Assembly (NCBI GenBank): GCA_965197555.1
Contig: OZ240213.1
Span: 1,364,001-1,428,000, forward strand
From: G965197555 sp965197555
Lineage (GTDB): Bacteria; Chloroflexota; Dehalococcoidia; Lucifugimonadales; UBA3495
Direction: 5' to 3'
DNA: 64,000 nucleotides
Shown here piece by piece: positions 34,639 to 43,107 of the stretch (position 1 is its first letter; each line of letters starts with the position of its first letter). The translations under genes were made by a program, and so were the position numbers. The notes below the pieces were generated by a model. It did no database searches, was not told the DNA's origin, and saw nothing but the letters and a program-made list of their open reading frames with translations.

Positions 34639-35823
34639 TTAACCGCCACGGAGTACGTCGCCCACAGGACCCTTCTTGGGGTAATCCCCTCCGAAGAGGG
34701 TGCCGACCGTACCGTTATGGAACCTGGCCAAGGCCAACTCGTATACTTCGTCGAGGAAGGGAATGTACCCCACCTCGGCAGCTAGAGCCCGCCCTTCTTC
34801 GCTCAAGTAGTAGTCCACGAACGCGCGCACCTGGGGGATGTCGGCGGCGTCCTTGCGGACGTAGATGAACAGGGGCCGGGACAGAGGTGCATAGGCGCCG
34901 TTGTTAATCGTCTCGTCGTTGGGAGTTATGCAGCCCGTGCCCCCGTCGATTGCCACCGCCTTCAGTTTGTCCGTGTTCTCCGCATAATAGGCGTATCCGA
35001 AGTAACCTAGGCTGCCACGGTCTCCCGCGATTCCGTGGACCAGTACGTTGTCGTTTTCGGAGGCGGTGAAGTCGCCACGGGACGACTGTGATTCACCATT
35101 CACAGTTTCCGTGAAGTAATCGAAAGTGCCGGAGTCCACGCCGGGGGCGTACAAGTCTATCTGCTCGTTGGGCCACTCGGCCCGAATCTGGTTCCAGTGG
35201 GTCACCTTGTCTTCGGCGTCGGGACCCCACACAGTGTGGAGCTCTTCCACTGTCATGCACTCGACGAACGTGTTTTCCGGATTGACCATCACGGTCAGCC
35301 CGTCGATGGCTATCGGTAACTCGATATACTCGATTCCGGCTTCAGCACAAAGGTCGACTTCCTTGGGCTTGATGGGCCGCGAGGCATCAGAAATCATGCT
35401 TTCCGAATTGCAGAATTTCTTGAATCCTCCACCGGTGCCGGCGATCCCGACGGTGACCCGAACGTTACCTTTGGTCAATAGGCCGAACTCCTCCGCGACA
35501 GCCTCGGTGATAGGGAAGACTGTGCTGGAGCCGTCGATGGCAATGTCACCCTTCAATTCGTTCAAGGAAACTGGGACCATCTTGGATTCTGCTCCTGTTT
35601 TCGTCGTTTCGGTTGATGGTTGGGAGGATGCCGAAGTTGAAGTGTTGGAATTGCCTGGTGCGCTCTGGACCTTTTGAACGCCACCTGCACCAGATTCCGC
35701 CGCTGGCGCTGACCCACAGGCGGCCAGCAGAATTCCCACCAAAACTGCGCTCAGCGATGTCAATAAGATGTAGCCAAAGCGGTTCTTCCCATATGAATTG
35801 GTTCTTGTACCCCGCACACCCAT
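34639..35823 (-). CDS. pstS: Phosphate-binding lipoprotein PstS
   Basis: This 394-residue periplasmic-type binding protein is anchored by lipid: the signal segment ends LVGILLAACGS, with lipobox Cys near residue 36, and a Ser/Thr-rich linker follows. GDIAIDGSSTVFPITEAVAEEF and VGIAGTGGGFKKFC are the phosphate-binding loops of the PstS family. It heads the pst operon and has Pho-box-like repeats upstream. Confidence 0.94.
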   Translation of the reverse strand: MGVRGTRTNSYGKNRFGYILLTSLSAVLVGILLAACGSAPAAESGAGGVQKVQSAPGNSNTSTSASSQPSTETTKTGAESKMVPVSLNELKGDIAIDGSSTVFPITEAVAEEFGLLTKGNVRVTVGIAGTGGGFKKFCNSESMISDASRPIKPKEVDLCAEAGIEYIELPIAIDGLTVMVNPENTFVECMTVEELHTVWGPDAEDKVTHWNQIRAEWPNEQIDLYAPGVDSGTFDYFTETVNGESQSSRGDFTASENDNVLVHGIAGDRGSLGYFGYAYYAENTDKLKAVAIDGGTGCITPNDETINNGAYAPLSRPLFIYVRKDAADIPQVRAFVDYYLSEEGRALAAEVGYIPFLDEVYELALARFHNGTVGTLFGGDYPKKGPVGDVLRGG

Positions 35824-35906
35824 TAAGTAATACCTCCAGGCTTCTCGTTTTAGATTGGGTTCCTGGAAAGGTTACTACTCCTCATTAAACACTTAATTAT
35901 GAGAAC

Positions 35907-35944
35907 GTTAATATTAGATCAAGGGAGGGTTAATCCACGTTAAC
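35907..35944 (-). promoter_or_regulatory. Pho-box-like direct repeats upstream of pstS
   Basis: On the minus strand GTTAAC, ATTAAC, CTTGAT and ATTAAC occur at 10-11 bp spacing. This is the arrangement of PhoB/PhoP binding sites (two or more hexamers per 11 bp). The group lies about 85-120 bp upstream of the pstS start. Confidence 0.5.
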
Positions 35945-36030
35945 AGCGTCGGCCGGTAGGTAGAAACCTCAGAATGGGCCGAGCTTCCCGAGGACGCGTC
36001 GACCCAACGGGCGGTCCTTCGTTGGGTCCC

Positions 36031-37299
36031 TTAGGGCGCTAGGGGAACGGTGAAGACGAAGGTGCTTCCCACTCCCTCTTCACTGTGGACCGATATCTGG
36101 CCGCCGTGAGCTTCAATGATCTGCCGCGCTATGGCCAGGCCCAACCCAGTGCCACTGTCGCCGCGGGAGCGTTCTACTTTGTAGAACCGTTCGAACACAT
36201 GAGGCAAGTGCTCCGGCGCAATTCCCACACCGGTGTCTTCAACCCGGAATTCGATGAATCCGTCCTTTTGGGCCGTCGCCAGCGTGATAGTGCCGCCGGC
36301 GGGGGTGAACTTTAGGGCGTTCTCCAAGAGGTTAATCAAGACCTGTCTCAACCGGTCGGCATCGGCGTTTATTGCGGGCATGTCATCTGGAAAACTGTGG
36401 AGTAGGGTGCTCCCTTGTTCATCTAGTATCCGATCGAAGCGCGACTTGACCTCTGGCAGCAAATCGGCCAACGTGACGTCCTCGAGTTGAAGTGTGAACT
36501 GGCCATTTTCCAAGCGGGATAGCTCCAGTAGGTCATCCACCAGCTTCGTCATACGGTCCACATCTTGACTAATGCGCCGCAAGAAGTCCTGGGCCACCTC
36601 CTCTCGTTCCACTCCCCCAATCTCCAACGTCTCAACCATAGCTTTTATGGCAGCCAATGGGTTGCGGAGTTCGTGGGATACGTTACTGACGAACTCCCTT
36701 TGGCTGGCCTCGGCCTGCTGCGTTCGAGTATAGTCGTGGAGCGTTAGTAGCACCTCTCGCGACTGGTCATCTTCCAGGGGCGTCACGTTGACGCTTATGA
36801 ATTTTCTGGGACGCCGCAGCTCCAACTGACCGAATTGGGTCTCTCCGGTAGCGACGCATCGAGATACTAACTCCTGGATTTGGTGGTTCCTGATCGCCTC
36901 CGAGAAACGCCGGCCTTCTATCTGCTCCATGCGCACACCCAAGATTCCGCAGGCGGCCGGGTTGGACAGTAGGATTCGGCCTCCCGAGTCAACGGCTACC
37001 ACTCCGTCGTCCATGATTGCCAACACTTCCGACAGCCTTTTCCGCTCTCCGGAAAGCGAATCCATGTCGGCCTGCACACGCTCGACCATTCGGTTGAAGG
37101 CTTCGGCCATGATGCGGCCGTGGGTGGTGAAGGGAGCGGGCGCTCGGAAGCTGGAGTCCCCCTGCGCCAGGCGGCGGGTGGCTTGGATGATGGACACCAC
37201 GGAACGGGAGGTCCGGACCATCAGGAAGTAGCTAATGCCGAGGGCTGCGATCGCTACGCCGAACCCGATGGCGCCAAATGCGATAACTAGCAGATCCAT
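36031..37299 (-). CDS. phoR: Sensor histidine kinase PhoR
   Basis: The 422-residue kinase has one N-terminal TM segment (about 5-28), a HAMP-like linker, a PAS domain (about 85-190), HisKA with the phospho-accepting His in FVSNVSHELRNPLAAIKAMVE, and HATPase_c with N box (LLENALKFTPAG), DTGVGIAPEHLPHVFERFYK and GTGLGLAI. It senses phosphate limitation through Pst/PhoU and phosphorylates PhoB. It lies 18 bp after phoB. Confidence 0.92.
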   Translation of the reverse strand: MDLLVIAFGAIGFGVAIAALGISYFLMVRTSRSVVSIIQATRRLAQGDSSFRAPAPFTTHGRIMAEAFNRMVERVQADMDSLSGERKRLSEVLAIMDDGVVAVDSGGRILLSNPAACGILGVRMEQIEGRRFSEAIRNHQIQELVSRCVATGETQFGQLELRRPRKFISVNVTPLEDDQSREVLLTLHDYTRTQQAEASQREFVSNVSHELRNPLAAIKAMVETLEIGGVEREEVAQDFLRRISQDVDRMTKLVDDLLELSRLENGQFTLQLEDVTLADLLPEVKSRFDRILDEQGSTLLHSFPDDMPAINADADRLRQVLINLLENALKFTPAGGTITLATAQKDGFIEFRVEDTGVGIAPEHLPHVFERFYKVERSRGDSGTGLGLAIARQIIEAHGGQISVHSEEGVGSTFVFTVPLAP

Positions 37300-37317
37300 C
37301 GTCAGGTCAACCGCGGG

Positions 37318-38019
37318 CTATGCCTCAAACCGGTACCCCACGCCACGGATGGTGATGATGCGCTGTGGGCAGTATGGATAAGACTGGATTTTTTCCCTGA
37401 GCCAGCGAATGTGAACGTCCACTGTGCGGGTTTCACCGAAAAAGTCCGGACCCCAAACCGTCTCCAGGATCTGCTCTCGGGTGAGGGCCCTACCTCGATT
37501 GGAGGCCAGTAAAGCCAGCAGGTCAAATTCTCGGGGCTTTAGGCTGAGGGGTTCGCCCTTCAGCGAGACGGCGTGGCGGTCCAAGTCCACTTCTAGATCG
37601 CCGGCCTTAATTACTCGATGGCTCGCCTTTCCCCATTCTTCCCCTTGGTTGGCCTGGGAACGCCGCAGCATCCCTTTGATTCGGGCGGTAATTTCCCTCA
37701 TGCTGAAGGGCTTGGTGACGTAATCGTTGGCCCCTAACTCCAAGCCCACCACCCTGTCGATCTCCTCACTCTTGGCCGTTAGGAATAGTATGGGTACTTC
37801 CGACTCCCGTCGCAGGATCCGGCAGATTTCAAGCCCGTCTAAAGACGGCAGCATGACATCTAAGATTACCAGGTCCGGCTTAGACTCGCGGGCAGTCGCT
37901 AAGCCTTCGGCCCCATCAACGCATGCCCGCACCTGATATCCTTCCCTCTCCAGGTTGTAGCGAAGCACCTCTACTAGGTTTTCCTCGTCTTCAATGACCA
38001 GAACACTCTTGTTGGGCAA
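37318..38019 (-). CDS. phoB: Response regulator PhoB/PhoP (OmpR family)
   Basis: This 233-residue protein has a receiver domain (acidic pair EDEE near 11-14, phospho-acceptor Asp in LVILDVMLPSLDG, Lys in VTKPFSM) and a winged-helix DNA-binding domain (LKPREFDLLALLASNRGRALTREQILETVWG, TVDVHIRWLREKI). It activates phosphate-starvation genes. It is transcribed with phoR; a Pho-box-like repeat lies 360 bp upstream. Confidence 0.93.
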   Translation of the reverse strand: MPNKSVLVIEDEENLVEVLRYNLEREGYQVRACVDGAEGLATARESKPDLVILDVMLPSLDGLEICRILRRESEVPILFLTAKSEEIDRVVGLELGANDYVTKPFSMREITARIKGMLRRSQANQGEEWGKASHRVIKAGDLEVDLDRHAVSLKGEPLSLKPREFDLLALLASNRGRALTREQILETVWGPDFFGETRTVDVHIRWLREKIQSYPYCPQRIITIRGVGYRFEA

Positions 38020-38380
38020 GTCATGCTCCCGTTGTTGGATTCTCCAATCCGGTGAGGCGGGGCCCAGAGTTCATCAGGGCAACTGCTCCCTTGCAATTGC
38101 CTTTTCCAGTATATTACTTGGCAGCCCATTGTTGTAAACGCCTGTGCTTCCCCGGACCCATTACCGAATCCTTGACTGGACCCACCTCGAATGATTCCTC
38201 ATCCGGTTGGCTGAGCGACCGACGCGGCGTGTCCATCGCTCTTATCCCGCTGGTTGACTGCGGGCACCGGGCAGCTTGGTACCACGCCCCACTTATTGCC
38301 TTGCTTGTAGCACTCCCGGAGTGCGGTGCCATGCCTAACGCCGCTGGTTTGATGCTACTCGTTAATCATAGCGCCAACTG
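38020..38380. other. Long gap upstream of phoB
   Basis: A 110-codon plus-strand ORF (38052-38384) has no motif or ribosome binding site and is not supported. The likely content is a long phoB leader or promoter region. Confidence 0.4.
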
Positions 38381-38419
38381 GTGAACTGAACTTTAACGGC
38401 ACGTTAAATCCAGATTAAC
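38381..38419. promoter_or_regulatory. Four-unit Pho-box-like repeat between phoB and the nitroreductase gene
   Basis: GTGAAC, TTTAAC, GTTAAA and ATTAAC start at 38381, 38392, 38403 and 38414, an exact 11-bp period. TTAA cores are palindromic, so direction is unclear. It could autoregulate phoBR, which starts about 360 bp to the left. Confidence 0.5.
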
Positions 38420-38517
38420 TTAACTCGCCTCCCTTACGGACAACATCCCGACCTGGAAGAGGAGGTGCCGGTCGGTTGCCGAGAGGGTCAAACCACCAGT
38501 TGTTGTTGTCAAACACA

Positions 38518-39663
38518 TCAGGACTCCGTCTCCGCAAGGCGTTTGATGCCTTGGATGGTCAGAGTCATGTTGCCACGGTGTTGTTCTCGCCGTCCCGCGA
38601 GGATCTCTGCTGCTTGGTCAGGGTTCTCTTCCATCGCCCTGCCCGTGGCGGACAAACTGGGCCCGATGACCAATCGCTGCCGCAGCCTGGTCCCGCCCGG
38701 CATCCGCTCTAGTTCGAACCGCCATTGGGCGCTGGGCCGTTCGCGGTCGTTCACGTTCCACGCAAAAACTCGAGGAGGGTCGCAGGCAACGACATACGAA
38801 GTAGTCTCCCATTCCCGTCCTGGTCGCTTGTTCCTCCCGACGAATGAAGCGCCTTCCTGCGGGCCTGGGGCATCTACCCAGTCGCCACCCTGGAATTCAT
38901 CGCTGAATTGGGCTGGGATGTTTATATCGCTGGCAAACTCCCATACCCGCTCCGGCGGCGCAGCGATGTCGATCTCGACGGTCACCCCCGGCACCATGGC
39001 AAGTAGGGAACTTTGTTCGTCTGGGTGTTGTTGAGTGAACCCCCAGCGGTCGAACCAAACGATTTCTGATGCCGGCCGCCGTGATGCGGGCTTAAACTCG
39101 GTGCCGATGGTCCAAGCAACGGGGAGTAGGACTACTTGGGTTACGCCGTCAGGAATCCCCAGTAGCTCAGCGAATTCCCCGGCCTTTCTTAGATGCAGAG
39201 TGGTCCAGGCTGAGCCCAGTCCCCGGGCCCGCAGTGCAAGGCAAAAGCTCCACGCCGCTTGGATTACCGAGTCGAAGAGGCCTGGTCCACCACCGCCATC
39301 ATGAACGCCCCACACAGTGGCCAAGACCAGCACCGGTACCCGCTCAACGTTGGCTGCCAGATGAGCTGCCGAATGCACTACTCTTTGACTAGGGTGCCCG
39401 CCACCGCGCCCCTCTGCTGCCGTCTTGATGATTTCTCCTCCCCCGGCAGCGCGGTAGAGCTCGGCGAGTTGCGCCTTTATTCCGGGGTCGCGGATTATCA
39501 TCCAACGTCTGCTGGTAATGTTACCGCCCGACGGGGCCTGCTCTGCCAAATCAATACAGCGCAGCAGCAGCTCATCAGGGACATGGCGTTCCAGGTCAAG
39601 CCGACGGCGTACTGCTCGTGTAGTGCTCAAGAGTTTGTCGGTTTGTTCGAGGTCAAATTGCAT
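38518..39663 (-). CDS. Nitroreductase-SRPBCC fusion protein
   Basis: The 381-residue protein joins an N-terminal nitroreductase-like flavin domain (about 1-210; TRAVRRRLDLERHVPDELLL, EQAPSGGNITSRRWMII, GLGSAWTTLHL) to a C-terminal SRPBCC/START domain (about 230-370; VTVEIDIAAPPERVWEFASDI, WRFELERMPGGTRLRQRLVIGP). The first binds FMN and reduces nitro or other groups; the second provides a hydrophobic pocket. Fusion suggests reduction of a bulky lipophilic substrate. A short tandem repeat lies upstream. Confidence 0.85.
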   Translation of the reverse strand: MQFDLEQTDKLLSTTRAVRRRLDLERHVPDELLLRCIDLAEQAPSGGNITSRRWMIIRDPGIKAQLAELYRAAGGGEIIKTAAEGRGGGHPSQRVVHSAAHLAANVERVPVLVLATVWGVHDGGGGPGLFDSVIQAAWSFCLALRARGLGSAWTTLHLRKAGEFAELLGIPDGVTQVVLLPVAWTIGTEFKPASRRPASEIVWFDRWGFTQQHPDEQSSLLAMVPGVTVEIDIAAPPERVWEFASDINIPAQFSDEFQGGDWVDAPGPQEGASFVGRNKRPGREWETTSYVVACDPPRVFAWNVNDRERPSAQWRFELERMPGGTRLRQRLVIGPSLSATGRAMEENPDQAAEILAGRREQHRGNMTLTIQGIKRLAETES

Positions 39664-39680
39664 CGGGCACCTTTTCTAGA

Positions 39681-39725
39681 TCAGAGTTCAGGGGCTCAGA
39701 GTTCAAGGGCTCAGAGTTCAGGATG
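39681..39725. repeat. Three 15-bp tandem repeats
   Basis: TCAGAGTTCAGGGGC occurs three times in tandem with small changes, just upstream of the nitroreductase-SRPBCC gene. Copy number could vary between strains. Confidence 0.8.
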
Positions 39726-39788
39726 ATAGTTGAGTGAAGGGGGATACCAGACATTCAACGCTACGCCATTACTCCGGACCGGGGTAGC

Positions 39789-41201
39789 TTAAGCGCAGCG
39801 CCCCGGCCACACCGGTTCGTTGAAGCCAAGTGGCACCGAGGGCCGAGCCCAGCGCGGCGGCGTCTCAGAGAGGCCCACCACTGGGCCCAGGTGGTTCAAC
39901 CGCCCCACCGGCGTGTCGCTGGTAGTCGACCAACACTTCAACTCTTGGGGGGTGAATTCCTCCGGAACGTCCTTCAGTTCCCCAACCGGGACCTGCCCTC
40001 GTCCGACCAGCCAGTGGCCGGTCTGGGCCAGAGAGATCCGCACCAGCCAACTGCCGCCCTGGCGCACACGCCGGGCGAGAGCCACCAAGGCACCGAACGC
40101 CATCAGATAGCCGGTCAAGTAGTCAATCGCCGACACTGGATAGAACTGAGGGCCCGGCGTTGCGCCGGGGAAAAGCTCACCCTGACGGCTGGTTATGCCG
40201 CTGACTGTTTGCACCACAGTGTCGAAGCCCCGGCGCAACGCCCACGGCCCGGTATGGCTGAAAGCGGAAAGCGACACGTAGACTATGCCGGGTCGCAATT
40301 GCGCGAGGTCCTCGTGTGAGAGCCCGCGCTGGCCTAGGGTTCCCGGCCGGTAGCTCTGCGAGAACACATCTGCGTCGCTAATCAGCCCCCGTAGCGTATC
40401 GAGGTCCGTCTGCTCCCGGAGATCAAGGTGAGCGGAGAGCTTACCGTGGCCGGTATCATATTCTTGGTAAGTGTTACTTGGCAGGTGTGCCCCGGTGATT
40501 TTCATGACGTCGGCGCCGTGTTCGGCCAGAGTGCGTGCGCAGGTGGGCCCGGCGAGGACTCGCGTCAGGTCAAGCACCCGGACGCCCGACAATGGCCGAT
40601 CGCCGTCTGGCAGGTCTTGTGGGGGACTGTCGCCGATTTTGACGATCTCCATCAATGGCAGTGAAGCGATGGCCTGGGCCTGTGGGTGATGGACCCATTC
40701 GTCCATGGTGCGCACCATGCCACCGGCGCCGTTGGCAGCGATAATTGCCTCCTCAAGCTCGAGAGCATCCCAACCCTCCACGGCTTTTCGCACTGCCTCG
40801 CGGTCTTCCGGCACGCCGAGCACCCCAAGAGCGGCAGCGCGATGGTTCGGAAAATTGGCATGGATATAGCTCCAGCGGCCGTTCTTGGCCGGATAGACAC
40901 CCATCACCGCGTTGCGCTCGGTCGAAACTGGCACCCCGTCCATGTGCAGGTAATGCCCGCTCCGTAGCGAGGCTGTCGCCTGGCGAGTATCGACGGCGAC
41001 CTCCTGTCGACGTCCGGTACGCGACTCCCAAAGATCGGAGACGGCGAGGCCAACTGCCGAGAGCGCTGCGGTACTCGTCTCCCCAATAAGAAGCGGCGTC
41101 GGCAATATGGGATCGGCACCGCCGGTTATTTTCACCAGACGGGAGTATTCCTCAGGCCAACCGGCGATCGGCAACAATGCGCCTAGAGCATCATTAGTCA
41201 T
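39789..41201 (-). CDS. Class III CoA-transferase (CaiB/BaiF family)
   Basis: The 470-residue enzyme moves CoA between carboxylic acids through an aspartyl-CoA intermediate. RVLDLTRVLAGPTCARTLAEHGADVMKI is the diagnostic CaiB/BaiF region in the second half, with YDTGHGKLSAHLDLREQTD following. The first 200 residues (AVDTRQATASLRSGHYL, NGRWSYIHANFPNHRAAAL) also resemble a CoA-transferase lobe, so the protein may be a duplicated or rearranged form. Monocistronic; substrate unknown. Confidence 0.82.
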   Translation of the reverse strand: MTNDALGALLPIAGWPEEYSRLVKITGGADPILPTPLLIGETSTAALSAVGLAVSDLWESRTGRRQEVAVDTRQATASLRSGHYLHMDGVPVSTERNAVMGVYPAKNGRWSYIHANFPNHRAAALGVLGVPEDREAVRKAVEGWDALELEEAIIAANGAGGMVRTMDEWVHHPQAQAIASLPLMEIVKIGDSPPQDLPDGDRPLSGVRVLDLTRVLAGPTCARTLAEHGADVMKITGAHLPSNTYQEYDTGHGKLSAHLDLREQTDLDTLRGLISDADVFSQSYRPGTLGQRGLSHEDLAQLRPGIVYVSLSAFSHTGPWALRRGFDTVVQTVSGITSRQGELFPGATPGPQFYPVSAIDYLTGYLMAFGALVALARRVRQGGSWLVRISLAQTGHWLVGRGQVPVGELKDVPEEFTPQELKCWSTTSDTPVGRLNHLGPVVGLSETPPRWARPSVPLGFNEPVWPGRCA

Positions 41202-41511
41202 AGCTTCGATTCCCTCCCTATACTCTAAAGTTGGCTAGATTAGACAGGACCTATAGAGCGGTTCGCTCAATTTTACTCCCCTCGGGAACGTTAAGCACTC
41301 AGTCGCACATGTCTAAAGCTTTGGAACAAAATCACTCGATCAAGGGGTACTAGTTGCCAACTCCGAATTGGACCACGACCTTATGGCCAAAGAAGGAGAT
41401 GTCACCTCGTCTGGGGCTAGAATACACTGGGGTTAACACTGTCGGGGATTTGGCCGCTAGCCTATGGGCTCCAACCTAACCCAATCTGGAAGAGCAGTTG
41501 TTGAGGAAGAT

Positions 41512-42327
41512 ATGGTAGCAATGAATTTGGGAGATAGAATCGGGTTCGACGCGGGCGGAACGAGACTTGAAGAAACCCTGGAAATCGCCGCAGAACACGG
41601 CTTCCACTACCTGGACTTCAATGCCGACGCTGGACCTAACCAGCTTGGTAACTGGAGTGCAGAACGGGTCCGTGCGATACACGAGATTTGCGATCGCAAC
41701 GGTATACGCATCTCACTTCATACCTCATCAGGGGTGAACGTTGCGGAGTTCTCACCCTTCGTTAGCGAGGCAGTCGACCAATATCTCCGGGGATACATTG
41801 ACTTGGCGCGGTTATTGAATTGTGATGGTGTGGTCGTACACGGCGGGTTCCACTTTAGTTCCCAATTGGAAGCCCGTATGTCAGCTTCGTTGGAACGGTT
41901 GAAGCGCGCCGTCGAATATGCGGAGAAGGAAGGAGTCGTGCTCTTCCTGGAAAATCTTAACTTCGAGCCCGATGACGCTGAGGTCCACTATCTGGCCAAC
42001 ACTGTTGAAGAGTGCCGGCTCTATTTCGACGCCATCTCTTCAGAGCATTTGGGTTGGGCTTTCACTGTCAACCATGCAAATCTGGTACCGGAGGGCATCG
42101 ACGGGTTCCTGGATGCCTTCGGCATAGATAGAATCGGCGAGGTGCGCTTAGCCGATAACTTGGGTGACAAAGAAGTACATCTTAATCCGGGCGAGGGCAA
42201 TATCGACTTTGGTGCGATGTTCCATCGTCTAGAGTCCGCGGGTTATGAAAAATTCTATACCATGGCCTTTGGCTCTCTACAGGACAAGCTGGAGGCGCGG
42301 GAGGCATTCAGCCGGTACAGCAAGTAA
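41512..42327 (+). CDS. Sugar phosphate isomerase/epimerase-like TIM barrel (AP endonuclease 2 family)
   Basis: This 271-residue barrel begins MVAMNLGDRIGFDAGG. EFSPF, VVHGGFHFS, LFLENLNFEP and FTVNHANLVPEGIDGF carry the Glu, His and Asp residues that bind a divalent metal in xylose-isomerase-like proteins. The start at ATG 41512 follows GAGGAAG; an ATG 48 bp upstream has no such site. Stand-alone gene; substrate unknown. Confidence 0.78.
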   Translation: MVAMNLGDRIGFDAGGTRLEETLEIAAEHGFHYLDFNADAGPNQLGNWSAERVRAIHEICDRNGIRISLHTSSGVNVAEFSPFVSEAVDQYLRGYIDLARLLNCDGVVVHGGFHFSSQLEARMSASLERLKRAVEYAEKEGVVLFLENLNFEPDDAEVHYLANTVEECRLYFDAISSEHLGWAFTVNHANLVPEGIDGFLDAFGIDRIGEVRLADNLGDKEVHLNPGEGNIDFGAMFHRLESAGYEKFYTMAFGSLQDKLEAREAFSRYSK

Positions 42328-42538
42328 AGAGCTTTCCTGAAACGGTGAGCCCACCCGTGGCCAACCGCAACAGTAAAAGTTTGGGGGAATCTATTTGATC
42401 CGAGAATTCCCGGTTGGTATACTTTCGCCTGGAGAAAATCCGCCCTTCCGTTGCCAATTTCTCAGGCGCATTGGACATGGCTAATTGTCTCGGATCGGTC
42501 GGACGGAGATCGTTAATTCAAGAGCAGAAGGAGGACCG

Positions 42539-42877
42539 ATGCCAGCGACAGCGTCCATGAGACTTATCCCAGCGGGTAATACCGAGGCTCTAAAGAAGGC
42601 CTTTGAAGAGATGCGAGGCTCCCGAGAAGGCCAATGCGTGGCGAACCGCAAAGTAATGGGTGTCACCAGGGAGTTTGTTAGTCTCCTACATACGGACCAG
42701 GGAGATGTTTTGGTCGCCTACCTGGAGGGAGACGACCCCTCCAAAGCGGCGGAGAGGATGATGGCTTCCGATTCCGAATACGCTCGGTGGATAGCATCGG
42801 ACGTTCTGCCATTGCTGGGTGCGGCAGTAGGGGAGCCCCGTCCACCCAGTGAGATCTTGGCAGATTGGCGGGCCTAG
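42539..42877 (+). CDS. Small ferredoxin-like (dimeric alpha-beta barrel) hypothetical protein
   Basis: This 112-residue protein starts at ATG 42539 after GGAGG. The pattern strand (ATASMRLIPAG), helix (NTEALKKAFEEMRGS), strands (VTREFVSLLHTDQGDVLVAYLEGDDP) and helix (KAAERMMASDSEYARWI) resembles dimeric alpha-beta barrel proteins. No catalytic residue was recognised. Function unknown. Confidence 0.6.
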   Translation: MPATASMRLIPAGNTEALKKAFEEMRGSREGQCVANRKVMGVTREFVSLLHTDQGDVLVAYLEGDDPSKAAERMMASDSEYARWIASDVLPLLGAAVGEPRPPSEILADWRA

Positions 42878-43018
42878 GGGTCATATAATCCAGCTCCTGG
42901 TAGCCATCGCATCCTATTAGCAGGAGTGTCTTGACCCAAGGGGGGAACTAGCGCTTTATCCTGAGGTTCAAGGTCACCGGGCTAAGCCGGATTAAATTCT
43001 TGTCCCCGTTCATTATTT

Positions 43019-43052
43019 AAGAAGAGCCCCGTTCGCATACGGGGCTCTTCTT
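43019..43052. terminator. Bidirectional intrinsic terminator
   Basis: AAGAAGAGCCCCG and CGGGGCTCTTCTT form a perfect 13-bp stem with an 8-nt loop. It lies between the convergent small hypothetical gene and the deacylase gene and is suited to both. Confidence 0.75.
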
Positions 43053-43107
43053 TGGTGGCCGGTTCTGCGCAAGGTCGCGGAGAGCCGGCCCTGTGCATTG
43101 TAAAGGC

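Noticed and set aside
38052..38384. 110-codon plus-strand ORF upstream of phoB
   Set aside because: No recognisable family and no ribosome binding site; its end overlaps the periodic Pho-box-like repeat.
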